From the NCBI RefSeq assembly GCF_937920985.1, contig NZ_CALDXR010000029.1, positions 1-58,850 on the forward strand: DNA of 58,850 nt, read 5' to 3'. The notes below the pieces were generated by a model. That model saw only the letters and a program-made list of their open reading frames with translations. It made no database searches and had not been told where the DNA came from. The translations under genes were made by a program, and so were the position numbers. Below are positions 58,756 to 58,850 of the stretch, one piece after another (within the stretch, counting starts at the first letter, position 1; each line of letters starts with the position of its first letter). Origin of the DNA: an uncultured Phascolarctobacterium sp. GTDB lineage: Bacteria; Bacillota; Negativicutes; Acidaminococcales; Acidaminococcaceae.

Positions 58756-58850
58756 AAGTAACAGATAGAAACAAATATTATTTTTGGGTGAGGTATAGTG
58801 TGAAACAACATCTTTAGCTGCGTACATTGTCGTAGATTGATTTTTGGCGC

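Overview
This window reads as a chromosomal piece of a diderm Firmicute (Negativicutes), most likely an anaerobic gut member related to Acidaminococcaceae such as Phascolarctobacterium. Two TonB-dependent outer-membrane receptors, ExbB/ExbD/TonB and an RND pump imply an outer membrane. They sit beside Firmicute-type promoters, strong AGGAGG ribosome sites and a SpoIID-family gene in a non-sporulation context (ruvCAB-queH-spoIID-queA-tgt-yajC-secDF). The genus is inference only. The first 46 bases are Illumina Nextera adapter plus index, so position 1 is an assembly contig edge and not biology.

Layout. 0-3.6 kb: AbgT-family carrier and peptidase T, separated by non-coding repeats. 3.6-5.5 kb: tRNA-Ala(UGC) whose 3' end and terminator are duplicated on the far side of a single AAA-ATPase/PD-(D/E)XK gene, an att-like arrangement. 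5.6-9.4 kb: TetR regulator and a HlyD/ABC-2 export operon sharing one operator design (GGTAC-N16-GTACC). 9.5-15.5 kb: two membrane proteins, PEP synthase, and an isolated prepilin-peptidase/PilM-N/PilO-like cassette. 15.5-23.3 kb: FecBCD-type ABC importer, ChaN-like lipoprotein-family protein, TonB receptor, ExbB, ExbD and an unusual Gly/His-rich TonB. 23.3-24.4 kb: three tandem copies of a 327-bp non-coding repeat. 24.4-29.0 kb: nitrogenase-like HDK operon 1, then DUF3793 and flavodoxin. 29.1-33.5 kb: ABC exporter, gene remnants, Rpn-family nuclease with a duplicated tail, and a MerR regulator. 33.5-39.9 kb: second TonB receptor, an orphan solute-binding lipoprotein and nitrogenase-like HDK operon 2. 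40-44.9 kb: RND efflux system and its TetR. 45-58.7 kb: conserved housekeeping genes (rmuC, NUDIX, yebC, ruvCAB, queuosine genes, Sec accessory genes, DUF218).

The accessory centre (15.5-39.9 kb) is the interesting part. Two nitrogenase-like modules (an Fe protein plus D-like and K-like subunits) lie among TonB-dependent uptake systems, with no nifB, nifE/N or cofactor genes. The D-like proteins keep three cluster cysteines spaced as in BchN. The K-like proteins have lost all canonical P-cluster cysteines but share a CNACLCC motif. A shared inverted repeat (TTAGC-N4-GCTAA and variants) lies at the ABC importer, the first receptor and the DUF3793-flavodoxin promoter. Two other promoters have the 19-bp spacer and central dyad of MerR-activated promoters. 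I infer an uptake-plus-reduction system for a scarce TonB substrate, most plausibly a tetrapyrrole such as heme or a corrinoid. The substrate is not shown by the sequence. Reciprocal gene remnants show that the two loci arose by duplication and partial loss.
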